Of a DNA stretch of 64,000 nt, positions 1 through 13,551 are shown one piece after another (the stretch's first letter is position 1; each line of letters opens with the position of its first letter). The notes under the pieces were generated by a model that worked only from the letters and a program-made list of their open reading frames with translations, searched no databases and was not told the origin of the DNA. The stretch is taken from assembly GCA_028551475.1 (NCBI GenBank), contig CM052354.1, forward strand, positions 22,777,258-22,841,257. The letters are read 5' to 3'. Position numbers and translations under genes: made by a program. The DNA is from Casuarina equisetifolia. Lineage: Eukaryota; Streptophyta; Magnoliopsida; Fagales; Casuarinaceae.

Positions 1-1393
1 TAAGCCAACACTATTGTAAGACTCTTATTTGATCAAATCCCGAAAATCTATGGTCTTCTAAAAGTTATTGTGTGTGACCAAGATCTTATGTTCACATGTA
101 CACTTTAGATAGAATTATTTAGAATGCTAGGAACTCAATTTAGCTTTTTCTTTGCATACTATCCATAAATGGATGGTTAAATGGAAATTGTGAATGGGAT
201 GGTAAAGATGTACCTATAGTGTTTCACTGGGGAAAAACCATCCTCTTGGGCAGATTGGCTAGCTTGAGGGAACATGGTTATAACATTAGTGTGCATTTAG
301 CTACTAGAATGATTTCTTATGAAGCGTTACTTAGACGTTCCCTCTTATTAATAGAAAACCTAGGCCAAGATGAAAATTCAATATGATTGCATGCATCGGG
401 ATGTCAATTTTGAAATGGATGATTGGGTTTTTTTTTTTTAATTTTAATTTCGACCCTATCATCAAGCTTCTATAGCTATCCATAAGACACTAAAACTCTT
501 GCCATGTTACTTTGACTCTTATGAAATAATCAGACGAGTAAGGGCAATGGCGTATGAGTTATAATTACTGAAAAGCAATAAAGTGCACCTGATATTTCAT
601 GTATATGCTTTTAAGAAATTTATGGGAGATGGAACACTAATTTAGCTAGATCTGCCACCACTATTGATAGATGGTTATGGACTTCTACCAATTCCTTAAG
701 TAGCTCTTGATCAAAGGGCTTGAGTTTGTCAATTAAAAATTTTAGTCCACTAGAAAGGGATGTCTTTTGCTGATGCAACATGGCAACCCATAGATTAGAT
801 TAAAAAGTAATTTCTCCAACTAAACCTTGAGGACAAAGTTTTGGCTAATGGGGAGGGAATGTTACAACCTTTAGCCATGTAGGTGATAATGTGGCTAGAC
901 ATATGGGTTGGATTTTATGGGGAGAAAATCTTCCTTTCTTCTAGTCGTCTCCATTTTTCTCTTTGGTTTCCTTTCTTAACTATCTAGCCCAAGGGTAGAA
1001 TGGTTAGCCTATTTGAGGGTGAGATTTTTAGCTAAGTTTAGGGTTTAGGGTTTAGGTTGGTCGGTGTATTTGGCAACGGGATTTTTAGTTGAAATCTATT
1101 ATTTAGCTGATTTCTATTTTATTTTATATTGATTATGTTTTGTATTGTAAGAGAATTCTAGATGGAAGAAGATGAGTGCATGGTCTGTTTAAAGACCATG
1201 ATTATAAGAAAGAAGTTATTTTTTTTTTTAGAAAATCAAATTGTAATTCTTTTCAATCAATATATTCTCCTTTCTTCCAAAAGTATTGTTTTCTACAAAA
1301 TAGGGAAAAATTACAAGGGGTAAAGGTATCAAGATTGGAGAGATTATCCCTTAAAAGGACCCACCACTCACTTTGCTACTCAACATGCTAATA
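1..1393 (+). mobile_element. Ty3/gypsy LTR retrotransposon fossil, 3' end only (integrase tail plus 3' LTR)
   Basis: Positions 1-859 align base by base with 12195-13057 of the fuller element downstream, which covers the end of its integrase region and its chromodomain-like tail (translated motif LNLEDKV just before the polypurine tract). A purine-rich tract ending GGGGAGGGAA abuts an LTR that opens TGTTACAACC at 860 and closes at about 1393 with CTAATA. The next five bases are GAGTG, the same as the target duplication of the element at 6531-13551. The copy continues off the left edge of the window. It is an old, much-broken fossil. Confidence 0.8.
860..1393 (+). repeat. 3' LTR of the left-edge Ty3/gypsy fossil
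   Basis: Starts TG directly after a purine tract and aligns with the LTRs at 6536-7130, 13058-13546 and 23693-24216. It contains three tandem plant telomere-type units (TTTAGGG) around 1037-1057 that I do not see in the other LTR copies. Confidence 0.75.
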
Positions 1394-1925
1394 GAGTGGT
1401 TGCTAAGTCCTTGATTTATGGAGGAGCCATTAATGATCCACTTTCTCATATATGTAAGAGGAACCTAGTTCAAGTTGATCACACAAAGTACAATTATATT
1501 TCAATTCATTGGATTAATGTGAGATCATAAAACTTTAAATGATTTTGTCTTATAAAGAGTTTCTATATTTCAAAAATTATATGCTAGCCCCAATGTCTTT
1601 AAATTTTGGTGTTGAGGTCACATTTTCTCTCATTTGGTGAGCTTATAATGACTTCTAAACATCATCCTTGAGCTCAATACATGAGGTTATAGTTTGGTGA
1701 ACATCTCTATCTCCATGTGGAGCATCTCTTATGACTTATGATGGTTTTCTAAATTTTCTATGCTTTAATATTAATTGTTACCAGCCTAAGAACCCTTATT
1801 AAAAAAATGCACCATTTTGCTTACTTCATCATTCGGGTCTCGTGCTTATTCGAGTCGTGGGTCAAACTTATCGGTTTCACTACAAATCTTCTTTTTCGGT
1901 CACTTCTTGCCCACCCGTTCAATAG
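1394..1925. other. Flank shared by all the Ty3/gypsy copies; no gene seen
   Basis: The sequence from GAGTGGTTGCT to about 1790 matches the DNA downstream of the LTRs ending at 2539, 13546 and 24216. It is therefore part of the ancestral insertion locus and not of the element. No convincing coding region was found. Confidence 0.6.
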
Positions 1926-3070
1926 GTCCACTAGAAAGGGATGTCTTTTGCTAATGCAACATGGCAACCTATAGATTAGATTAAAAAGTAATTTCTCCAA
2001 CTAAACCTTGAGGACAAAGTTTTGGTTGGTAATGTGGCTAGACATATAGGTTGGATTTTATAGGGAGGAAATCTTCCTTTCTTCTAGTCGTCTCCATTTT
2101 TCTCTTTGGTTTACTTTCTTAACTATCTAACCCAAAGGTAGAATGGTTAGCCTATTTGGGGGTGAGATTTTTAGTTAAGTTTTATTATTTAGCTGATTTA
2201 TGTTGGTTAGTATATTTGGCAACGGGATTTTTAGTTGAAATCTATTATTTAGCTGATTTCTATTTTATTTTATATTGATTATGTTTTGTATTGTAAGAGA
2301 ATTCTAGATGGAAGAAGATGAGTGCATGGTTTATTTAAAGACCATGATTATAAGAAAGAAGTTTTTTTTTTTTTTAGGAAATCAAATTGTAATTTTTTTC
2401 AATCAATATATTCTCTTTTCTTCCAAAAGCATTATTTTCTACAAAATAGGGGAAAATTGCAAGGGGTAAAGGTATCAAGATTGGAGAGATTATCCGTTAA
2501 AAGGACCCACCACTCACTTTGCTACTCGATATGCGAATAGAGTGGTTGCTCGGTCCATGATTTATGGAGGAGCCATTGATGATCCACTTTCTCACATATG
2601 TAAGAGGAACCTAGTTCGAGTTGATCACACAGAGTACAATTATATTTCAATTCATTGGATTAATGTGAGATCATAAAACTTTAAATGATTTTGTCTTATA
2701 AAGAGTTTCTATGTTTCAAAAATTATATGTTAGCCCCAATGTCTTTAAATTTTGGTGTCGAGGTCACATTTTCTCTCATTTGGTGAGCTTATGATGACTT
2801 CTAAACATCATCCTTGAGCTCAATACATGAGGTTATAGTTTGGTGAACATCTCTATCTCCATGTGGAGCATCTCTTATGACTTATGATGGTTTTCTAAAT
2901 TGTTTATGCTTTAATATTAATTGTTACCAGCCTAAGAACCCTTATTAAAAAATGCACCATTTTGCTTACTTCATCATTTGGGTCTCATGCTTATTCGAGT
3001 CATGGGTCGGACTTATCGGTTTCACTACAAATCTTCTTTTTTGGTCACTTCTTGCCCACCCATTCAACAG
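1926..3070 (+). repeat. Direct tandem duplication of 745-1925 (element end, LTR and flank)
   Basis: The second copy begins at GTCCACTAGAAAGGG (1926), matching 745, and ends at about 3070. Both copies run out at similar sequence (CTTGCCCACCC, TTCAA-AGGT), and the junction has a few bases of microhomology (AGGT). The repeat period is about 1181 bp. The copy includes a partial LTR ending at about 2539, again followed by GAGTG. The copies differ at scattered bases, so the duplication is not recent. Confidence 0.75.
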
Positions 3071-6000
3071 GTTGTGTAGAACCCATATGGATCTTGAAGA
3101 ACATTACAAGTCATCTTTATTTAATCTTCACTAAATGCATGAGTCATGAATCTTTCCACACATACTCCTTTTGCTCTTTGATACCTTCAGAATGATGTAG
3201 CTTTTATTATCGTCAGAGATATCGTTGGAGGTGGATTGCATTGCAGGGTTAGACGAGTTGCAAATTGGGTTGCGTGAACTAGAACTGAGTGTGGTGCTGG
3301 ATCACACTTGTAGGTCGTGCTGGGCTTTTCTCTTTTAGGCTGGATTTCGGGGCAGGGCATGGATCCCAAGTTTCTGGTTCCCAAGCACATGCTTTAGGTT
3401 AATCATGCGGAGTAGGTCAGGCTTATGCACATGGGTCGCATATCGTGGGCTCACAGATTTGGATTGCGCACATGGGTATGAACTTGGGCCATATGCTGGA
3501 TTGGATCATGCGGCTTTACACTCTTTGACTTGGCTACATACTTTGATTGGGCCAAGCCTTTTAACAAAAGTTTAGCCAATTTTCTTGGACCTTTTTTTAC
3601 AAAATATTTCATTTATTATTTTCTTTCTATTAAAAGAATAAACAAAAAAAATATTTACTTATATTTTATTTTTGATAAATCTTTCACAAAAAAGAAATTA
3701 TTTGGAATTATAATTTATACACTTTTTATTTCGTATATTCATTTTGCACATACATCATGAACAATATTTAAATATAAACTCTTAAATATCTTGTTATATC
3801 AAAATAAATTTTTATGAAATACACTCTTTTCCATTGTGTCATTATCAAAATAATAATGGGATAGTAGTAGTCTAAATATAAACCACTAGTATGTTGACAA
3901 TAGATTGTAGCAAGTTATTCATAAATAAGAAATAAAAATGCCAATTCCATATCAATTTGTTGTTGTTGGTGTAGAGAAAAAGTTAATTTCGACCATATGT
4001 GAATTTTTTTTACTTTTACTTTTAGTAATAACTACAATATGTTTACATTTAATGGAAATTGGTTTGATTAATCAACAATTTTTCTTACAATTTATATATA
4101 ATTAATATGGCACTCATAATTTTTTAATTGTAATACCAAATACTCGATGCCAACTTTGTTAAGAGGATGATGGGTACCATAAAAAATTGATAAGTAGATA
4201 AATTTGTTGATAATCATAAATGGAGAAAAAAAGACAATGAGTAATCTTTTGTTGAAATGGCCATAAAGATGCTCTATTTATTAACTTTAAATTTTAAGAA
4301 TTCGTTAGTACTTTGTTTGGTCTAAAAAGACTACATAATATATATTGTTGAGATTATATTCACTTTTCTAGTAGGAAAGCTCTTTTAGGCAAGTTTAAGA
4401 TCATATTTTATTATTGGATTCATGTTCAATTATAACCATTTATGAGTCCAACAAAATTTGAGTGTTTACTTAAAACCAAGACAATTACTACTCAACCTGA
4501 CCACCAAGATGATAATTCTACAAGCTTAAAAATCTAATTATCATAGGTTTTGTCCTACCTTTCAATTAATTAATACCTAACAAAAGCAATTTTGGCCCCT
4601 TTTTTTTTTTGGAAAAAATAAAAGGGGGTCAATCATTCATACAAAGTTGAGAATCAAAATTGTAGTAAAACTAATAAAATTAGAATTAAGAATATATTAT
4701 TTTGGTAAAATTCTTGAACTTATGCAAACCAATACATACACATCAAGTTTATCACAATATTCAATAAGCACAGTGAAGTTAAGATGCAAAGAAGAGGAAT
4801 TTGGTATAAAAGTACTTTGCGTTGTCTTCATAGTAAAGACAATTAAGAATATCAAGACAAGCATATGATCTTTTGATAGGAATTGGTGTCATAGTTTATT
4901 GATGAAACCACAAAAGCACATGTTGTATATTTCACATTTGATAGGCACACACAACCATGCTTGATACCAATTAAACCCAATGGACCCATTCTCCCCCAAT
5001 TATTTTTGGTCATTTCAATTAATTACATGTTTTAAACAAAAAAACATATGATAAAAATTGAAATATAAATACATGAATTTTATCCTAAAACATAGATATG
5101 GCAATGGCTTCAATATTAGGATATTCTAGGAAAAAACCCCTTGTACCATACAATAAAACAATGTAGAGGCAACAAGCTTTGTCAATGTAAACTTTAATTT
5201 GATAAGAGATACTATATACAACTTTGATGGTTTCACTTCAATATCTTATTTAAAGAGAAATTTAGTGAAGTTATTGAGGAAATAACACTAATGTCCCACT
5301 AATTGGACAATGCAAAGGTAATATATTTCTTTGCTTGATAAAAAATTCTTAATCAATTAGAGTGATACTTCCACTTATAATTACTTGATTTCATAGTTCT
5401 CTTTGTTGTCACTAAATCTAATCTCTTAGTTCTTTTTTCAAAATGACCACAAAAATTTCCCTATATTAAGAAGTATATAATTTCCTTAAGGTAGGATAAT
5501 CTTTTTAGGTTCTAAATCATACATTGCCAATAAGTAGATAATTCATTATGCCCTGCAATAAATATGCAAAATGCTTAAGTGCCTTGGGTGCCCTTTCTCA
5601 TGAATAAGTACAATTGTAATGGATGGTATATGTCATGAAAGTAATGGAAAACAGAACATTCAATTTACATCCACACTTAAACTACCAAGAATCAATATCC
5701 TTAAAGTGTAAGCCAAATTCTAGTTTATGCATTAGCTTGAACATATAAAGGAAATTATAGTAGTATGGACACTTACAAAGACACTTACTATGTTGAACGG
5801 ATGTCAATCTATCCTAGTTGAGTATTGTGTGATGTAAACTTTCTGGAGGGTTTTAGGCCTTCAAGATAAAGGATTGTATAAGGAACTAAGTGAGCTTTAA
5901 CCTAGCATGGCACTAGGCTCCCCTGCCCATAATATAAACACATTAGTACATTAGCTTCAAAATGAAGAATGCGAAGGAAAAATTTTCACATAGGCTTTCT

Positions 6001-6530
6001 TTTATTATAAAATGAGTACATTCTTTACTCTTGATGGTATGTAGATAAGTTCTAGAACAAGTCTAATGAATTTAGAGTTGACAGTTCTTGCGTAGATAGA
6101 ATATTTCATTAGACAATATGCTTGGTAAGTTTATTGGATCTTGCACATAGGTATCTTGATGAGTTTGTATGACCACTTATCAGCACTCATTAGGCCATGT
6201 GAAATGCATTTAATGTGGATGGCAAAGTTGCATGTGTAAAAATAATAAGTAAAGCTATAAAGTTTACCACAAACATTATAATGTTGCTCCTTAAATGGTT
6301 CTCACAATTGAAAAGGGTGCTTAGGGTCTATGTGTTGGTTAGATAACTTAATGGGTATATTAGTGCATGATTGATGAATGAGAAAGCTGAATCTTATGGA
6401 GAGGAATTTATAGGTTGAACTTGACATTACCTTTTCATAAAATGAGTAAACTTTTTTCTCTTGATTGTCCAACTCTTTTTTTAAAGATGATTTGATGTTT
6501 TATTCCATAAAAATGTGCTATACTTGGAGG
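3071..6530. other. AT-rich intergenic DNA, nothing recognised
   Basis: Positions 3190-3500 are somewhat richer in G and C; the rest is strongly AT-rich. Open frames are short (under 80 codons), lack plant-gene features and have no recognisable motif. The last part, up to 6530, is the left flank of the Ty3/gypsy insertion. Confidence 0.5.
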
Positions 6531-6535
6531 GAGTG

Positions 6536-7130
6536 TGTTATGACCTTTAACCATGTAAGTGATAACATGGCTAGATGTATGGGCTAGGTTCTATGAAGAG
6601 GATACATGTGAAGGGTGAAATGATAACAAAACACTTTTACTATCATAAAAGCCCTAAGTCACATTTTTAGAATCAGTCAACATCTTCCTTTCCTCTGGTT
6701 GTTTCCATTTTTCTCTTTGTTTTCCTTTCCTAATTGTCTAGCCCATGGGTAGAATGGTTAGCATATTTGGCAACAAAATATTTGGATGATTTATGTTGGT
6801 TAGCATATTTAGTGGCATTAGTTTTGGTTAATTTTTGTTATTTAGCTTATTTTTGTTTTCTTTTATGTTTGTTGTGTTTTCTATTATAAGAGAATTCTAA
6901 ATGGAAGGAGGTAAGTGCAAGGTTTATATAAAGACCATGACTATAAGAAAGAAGTCAATTTTTCTTAGGAAATCAAATTGTAATTCTTTTTAGTCAATAC
7001 ATTCTTTTTCCTTCCAAAAGCATTATTTTTGACAAAATATGGAGAAATTGTAGGGGAAAAGGGTATCAAGAGTGGGGAGATTATCCTTTAACATGACCCA
7101 CCACTCATTCTGCTACTCGATGCGCTAACA
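6536..7130 (+). repeat. 5' LTR of the Ty3/gypsy fossil
   Basis: Starts TGTTATGACC, ends CTAACA, and is followed two bases later by a degenerate Met-tRNA primer-binding site (TTGATATCAAAGAT). Aligns with 13058-13546. Confidence 0.75.
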
Positions 7131-7622
7131 TTTTGATATCAAAGATAGTTGACCCTATGAAGGCTAATGGAAGGCTTGAAAGATTAAAGGTGATTTAGCT
7201 CGGAAAGAAGCTAAGAACAACCATAAGTGTGCTGAGATAATGGAAAGTATTCAGAGATTGACAATGTCTTTGAACTCTTGAAATACTACTGACTCCCCAA
7301 ACCACAATCATAAGAAGGGAAATTCTAATTAGGGATAAGGTAAAGGTGGTTGCAATGGATTGGATCAAGAGGTGACTTAGCATCGATAACAAGGATTAAG
7401 ATTGGAATTTCCTTAATTTGATAGAGGCGATGATATGGTATATTGGATTTGTTGCATAGAACAATTTTTTTAACTTTTATGACATCACAGAGGAAGTGAA
7501 GGTTTAGGTGGCTACTTGGAATTTATATGGTAATGCTTAAGTATGGTATCGATTGTTTAAAGATGAGTTCTAAAGAGTTGATTTGTCATGGGAGATTTTC
7601 TCTAAGGATATTTATGAATCTT

Positions 7623-9430
7623 TTGGAGCAATGATATATCAATATTATTTTGGAAAACTAATCCACCTAAGGTAGATTGGGATAGTTGGTGAGTATTATA
7701 CCAAGTTTTCAAGTTCTTAGTATGGTTAGGAAAGATGACATAGGAACATCAAATTTCCTATTTCAGAATTGGATAAAAGAAAGGAATTTGTGTGGATATG
7801 TAGGCGTGCTGACCTATTACACTATCTAGCACGTTGGCTTTGGCACAACTTTATAAAGTTTTCCACTTGACTTCTAAGCCCAATCCTGAACCAAGAAGTA
7901 TAGAATTAGTTAGTTTATTAAACAACGCTACTATTGTATTTGTTTAGCGAATGTCTCCTACAAATATTGCTACAACAGAAGATACATAGACACCATCCCA
8001 ATATGCATAGAATCAACATCCATGTGTGTTTTATAGTCTCTTAGCTACAAATATTTCAAGATGAAGTAAACATTTCTAACCTGAAATAAAGAATTTAGAG
8101 TGAGTAAAGAAGATTCTTGGGATACTATTCCACTTGCATGTTGAAGAAGTACACCTTTTAGCCATGAAGTGCACATGCCAAAATTACACCCCTAGGATGA
8201 AGATACAATAGCATTAATTAAGCTATACCACATAGAACTATAAAAAAAATGCTAAACTTTAATTATAAAACATCAGCAAAACAGGAAAGGCTTGAGGCAA
8301 GCATTGGTCAAGAGCCATGGATTCACTTCAAGTGAATATCTAGGTTGTCCTCAGGTTCTTAAGGCCATTAAATATATGTGGTTTCAATAAAATGGATTTG
8401 TGATGCAGGTAGCACCAGAGGAGCCCATTAAATATATCTAATTACTTACGTATTATCATATAATGATCACATAGTTTCTAGACAATCACCTATCAGAACT
8501 GTTGTTACAAGCCTATAACAAAAATAATATTATTTTGCCTTTGAATTGCTCTGGCCAAAATAAGAAAACAGATAAACAAATGTAAGAGAAAAAAGAAAAA
8601 AAAACGTAAGTAATGGTGTTGAGAACTTTAACAGGACATGAAATCATGGAAAATGTTTCTTGAGCTGTCTTTCTTTTTCAGTAAAACACTTTGCTCCAAA
8701 TTTACAACTAAAATAATTAGGTTCACAACTAACCCATGGTGGATGTAACCTTCAAATTCAAATACTTAGGAATCCATATTCTCCCCATTTATGAACATCA
8801 TGACCTTGAACAAATAGTTCATTGAAAAATAAATAGAAGGAAAGAACCCAATCTTGACCTATTTTGAAAAATTATCTAGTAGATAAGATCAAGAAATATA
8901 GCTCATCCAACACCACAAAATACTACATTGAGTTTTCTTGGTGGATGGTCCTTGATACTTCTATACATGCATCCTATACGTCAATCAAAACAAGAATTAT
9001 GCAAGTGTAATTAAATTGGACATTCGCAAAATTGAAATTAACCAAAATCAATCTAGGATAGCTGATTGGCTTGAGTGAATTTGGAGCAATGATATATCAA
9101 TATTATTTTGGAAAAGTAATCGACCTCAGGTAGATTGGGATAGTTGGTGAGTATTATACCAAGTTTTCCAAGCTCCTACTATGGTTAGGAAAGATGACAT
9201 AGGAACATTAGATTTCCTATCTCAAAACTGGATAAAGGGAAGGAATTTGTATGGATATGTAGGCATGTTGAGCTACTATACTATCTAGCACCTTGGCTTT
9301 GGCACAAGTTTGTGAAGTTTGCCATTTGACTTTTAAGCCCAATCTTGAATCAAGAAGTATAGAATTAGTTAGTCTATTAAATGACACTACTATTGGGTTT
9401 GTTCAGCAAATGTCTCCTACAAATATTGCT
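7623..9430 (+). repeat. 350-bp direct repeats bracketing an approximately 1.1 kb insert inside the Ty3/gypsy fossil
   Basis: Positions 7623-7971 and 9081-9430 are close copies of one piece of the gag region; both begin TTGGAGCAAT and end ACAAATATTGCT. The DNA between them (7972-9080) has no counterpart in the sister element at 19219-24216, which carries the repeat only once. I do not recognise the insert; it has no long frame and no clear terminal repeats of its own. Confidence 0.65.
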
Positions 9431-12400
9431 AATAGGAAAGCTAAGAGTCTATGTTTTTTATGTGATAAATTATTCACTCTAGGCCATTACTCTTAATTGA
9501 AGGAACTTAGATGTTAGATGATGAGGAAGTTGTGATGGAAGAAAATAAGGTCTCCAACATACAGTTGGAAGAATAAAAAATATCATTAAATGCCATTAAC
9601 GAAAGAATTACTCCTCACACAATATAAATTTTGGGAAGTTTAGGAGGTCATAAATAAAAGATTTAGGTTCTTATGGACTTGGGTAATTTGCATAATTTCA
9701 TAAATGATTCTTTAGCTAAATGGATGGGTTTAAAGACATAATTAGGCAAAAGTTTTTGTGTCAAGGTGACTAATAGAGAGAAGTTGAAGGCCAAAAGCCT
9801 TCTTCTAGGGGGTGGTGTTTGAATTAAATCTTTATCTTTTTTCTTTACAAGGTGTGGATGTGGTTTTGGGGACTTATTAGCTTGGAATTGTTATCAAATT
9901 GTGTGGGAGGTTTGAGAAGTTACAAATGGAATTTTCAACACAACATAGATGAGTGGTATTGCAAAAGGGATTTATTCCTACAACCAAAATAACCAAAGGA
10001 GGAGAAATTGGAATGGAAATAGTTAAAGAAAAATTGAGAATGTTGATTCTTATTGACAAGGTCCCTAATACTAATGTGAGAATGATGTGTGGAGCTCTAG
10101 AATTAGACCAAGAAGCATATTAAATCTAGGATTTAGAGCCACAACAAGCTTAGGAATTAAGGATTTTGCTTGTTTGGTTTGCAATATATTTTTAGAGCCA
10201 CGGGGACTTCCACTCATAAGAACTTAAGACTATGGAATTGTTCATATAAAGCTTGAGCAATCTATGTTTGTTTGACCTTACTTGTGTCTTTTCTCTTAAA
10301 AGGTTGAAATTGAGAAACTAATTACATAATTGTTAGAGTTTGGCATTATTAGAACCAACATTGGCCCTTTTTCATCTATGGTATTTTTGTGAAGAAGAAG
10401 GGATAGTTCTTAGTAGATGTGTATAGATTACCAAGAACTTAACAAATGAATAAGAAAATATAAGTTTCCAATGCATACAAGGGATGAATTGTTGGATGAA
10501 CTTCATGGATCATTAATTTTTCCAAAGTTGGATCTATGGATAGGTTATTATCATATATGGATTAAGTCCCAAGACATACCAAAGATAGCTTTTAGAATCC
10601 ATAATGAATTTTACAAATTTCTCATAATGTCTTTTGGGTTTTCTAATGTTTCAACTACCTTCCAATTATTAATGGACAATGTGTTTAGGCCTTACCTTTG
10701 GAAGTTTATCCTAATATTCTTTGATGATATCTTAATCTATAGCAAAGATTGGGGAGGGGCATCTAAAGCACTTAACCATAGTCTTTTCATTGTTATAATA
10801 GCATTGTCTTTGTGTAAAAGAATTCAAATGTGAATTAGGAAGGAAAGCCATTCAATTTCTTGGGCACATGGTGACTTAAGGAGGAGTAAAGGTAGATCAT
10901 GCAAAAGTTAAAGCCATTGCAAAATGGGAGAAGTCCGAAATATTAAGGAGTTAAGGGGTTTTTTGGGCTTAGCATGTTATTGTTGTAGATTCATTTGAGA
11001 TTTTAGATAAATAGCTAGTCACCTAATCAAAATGCTGAAAAAGAATGGCTTTCATTGAATAGACAAGTCAAAGGAGTCATTTTTGCTTTAAAGCTAGCTC
11101 TTATGAATGCCTCGATGTTAACCATGCTAGATTTTGAAAAACCATTTGTTGTAACCTGTGACGCTTTTAGAATAGGAGTGGGAGCCATGTTAATGCAAAA
11201 TAATCAATCTATTGCCTTTTTTAGCATGCTATTATATGGGAAAAACTTGACTTTTTCTCCATATGAAAAAAATGCTAGCAATTGTGCTTGCTATCTAGAG
11301 ATGGAAACATTATCTTTTGGGCACAAATTCATAGTTTGAATGGATTAATAAAGCCTATGTTTTTTGTGGAAGCAATGTTTGGCAACTTTGGTTCAACAAT
11401 GGTGGCTTCCAAAATTACTTGGTTTTGATTTTACAATTGAATATGTATTAGGGAAGATGAACATCATGGTAGATGTTTTGTCATGGAGATGGGAGAATTA
11501 TTTGGTGTGAATGATTTGGGAAAAATGACTAAAAATGATAGAATTTAGAAAACAACTTGCCTTGATAGGCCATGGGTTAAGTACAAAAAAAAAGAAAATG
11601 CCAAAATGATATGGTGATTCATAATTTAAAGAACTAGGCCTAATTGGAAACAAAACCCAACATTAATGAAAAGGAATATGGTGTTATTTCAAGTTTCCTT
11701 CCTTGATGGGTGGAACCTATCTAGAATAGGGTATGATCTAGTTTTATTCTTCAAGATCTTGTGAAATGCATACAGGATGGAAAGGTAGTTAGACTATGGG
11801 AATTTTGGCAAGGTATAGTATTTTTCAAAGGTAGGATATTCCTACCTAAATCTTCTAAATGGATATTCACCATTTTAGTAGAGATTCATAATGGGTTTCA
11901 TGAATGACTTTTTAAGACTCTCCTAAAGGTTTGAAAATTTTTTTATTGGGAGGATCCCTATAAAGATATGCTAGAAATTGTGTAGCAAAGACAAGTGGGC
12001 CAATATCAAAAGTGGGAAAGCATGTATTTGTTGGGATTATTGCAACCCTTAAAAATTCTATAAAGGACTTGGGAAGAAATCTCGATGGACTTTACTGAAG
12101 GACTTCCAAAATCTTAAGGAAAAATTCCATTATGATGGTGGTGGATCGATTAAGTAAATTTTCACATTTTATTGCTTTGAAACATCCATTTTTAGCTAGC
12201 ACTATTGTAAGACTCTTCTTTGATCAAATCCCAAAAATCTATGGTCTTCTAAAGGTTATTGTATGTAACCAAGATCTTATGTTCATGTGTATGCTTTGGA
12301 TAGAATTATTTAGAATGCTAGGAACCCGATTTAACTTTTTCTTTACATACCATCCACAAATGGATCATTAAATGGAAATTGTGAAAAGGATGGTGGAAAG

Positions 12401-13057
12401 TACTTTTAGTGTTTCACTAAGGAAAAACCATCCACTTGGGCAGATTGGCTAGCTTGGGGGAACATGGGTAGAACATTAGTGTGCATTCAACCATTAGAAT
12501 GATTCCTTATGAAGCTTTACTTAGATATTCCCTCCTACTAATGAAGAACCTAGGCTAAGATGAAAATTTAATATGATTGCATGCATTAAGATGTCAATTT
12601 TGAAATGGGTGATTGAATTTATTTTATTTTATTTTATTTTATTTTAAATTTCAGCCCTATCATCAAGCTTCTATAGCTATCCATAAAACACTAAACTCTT
12701 GCCACGTTACTTTAACCTATGAAATAATCAAACGAGTGGGGGCAATGGCATATGAGTTGCAATTATTGAAAGGCACTAAAGTGCACTTAATATTTCATGT
12801 ATATGCTTTTAAGAAACTTATGGGAGATGGAACACTAATTTAGCTAGATCTACCACCACTATTGACGGATGGTTGTGGACTTCTACCAGTTCCTTAAGTA
12901 GCCCTTGATCAAAGGGTCCAAGATTGTTAATCAAAAATTTTAGTCCACTAGAAAGGGATGTCTTTTGTTGATGTAAGATGGCAATCCATGGATTAGATTA
13001 AAATGCAGTTTCTCAAACTAAACCTTGAGGACAAAGTTTTGGCTAATGGGGAAGGAA

Positions 13058-13546
13058 TGTTACAACCTCTAGCCATGTAGGTGATAATGTGGCTAGACAT
13101 ATGGCTTGGGTTTTATAGGGAGGAAATCTTCCTTTCTTCTAGTAAACTATCAGCCCAAGGGTAGAATGGTTAGCCTATTTAGCGATGAGATTTTCAATTG
13201 ATTTATGTTGGTTGGTGTATTTGGCAATGGGATTTTTGGTTGAGATCTATTATTTAGATGATTTCTATTTTATTTTATATTGATTATGTTTCCTCTTGTA
13301 AGAGAATTCTAGATGGAAAAAGATGAGTGTGAGGTCTTTATAAAGACTATGATTATAAGAAAGAAGTTTTTTTTTTTTTTAGGAAATCAAATTGTAATTC
13401 TTTTCAATCAATATATTCTCTTTTCTTCCAAAAAGCATTGTTTTCTACAAAATAGGGAGAAATTGCAAGGGGAAAAAGGTAGTAAGATTGGAGAGATTAT
13501 CCCTTAAAAGGACCCACTACTCACTTTGCTAGTTGACATGCTAATA
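13058..13546 (+). repeat. 3' LTR of the Ty3/gypsy fossil
   Basis: Starts TGTTACAACC after a purine-rich tract (GGGGAAGGAA) and ends CTAATA. It is followed by GAGTG, identical to the five bases before the 5' LTR. Confidence 0.8.
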
Positions 13547-13551
13547 GAGTG

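Larger units (their letters stand above)
6531..13551 (+). mobile_element. Ty3/gypsy (chromovirus-like) LTR retrotransposon fossil, near full length, GAGTG target duplication
   Basis: The 5' LTR is 6536-7130 and the 3' LTR 13058-13546, flanked by identical GAGTG at 6531-6535 and 13547-13551. A primer-binding site like the initiator-Met tRNA complement lies at about 7133-7146. The order is gag-like region (7150-9500), protease-like segment, reverse transcriptase (about 10330-10850, with IAFRIHNEFYKFLIMSFG and FDDILIYSKD), RNase H (about 11050-11340), integrase (about 11850-12650) and a chromodomain-like tail before the polypurine tract. An internal 350-bp duplication brackets about 1.1 kb of foreign-looking DNA (7972-9080). 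It is broken throughout, with many interruptions, and is clearly old. Confidence 0.85.

Noticed and set aside
1176-2540. Repeated 70-codon frame MHGLFKDHDYKK in two copies
   Set aside because: It lies inside the LTR and recurs only because the LTR was duplicated; other LTR copies do not keep the frame.
3187-3390. 67-codon frame in a less AT-rich patch
   Set aside because: No known motif, no splice context, no copy elsewhere in the window.
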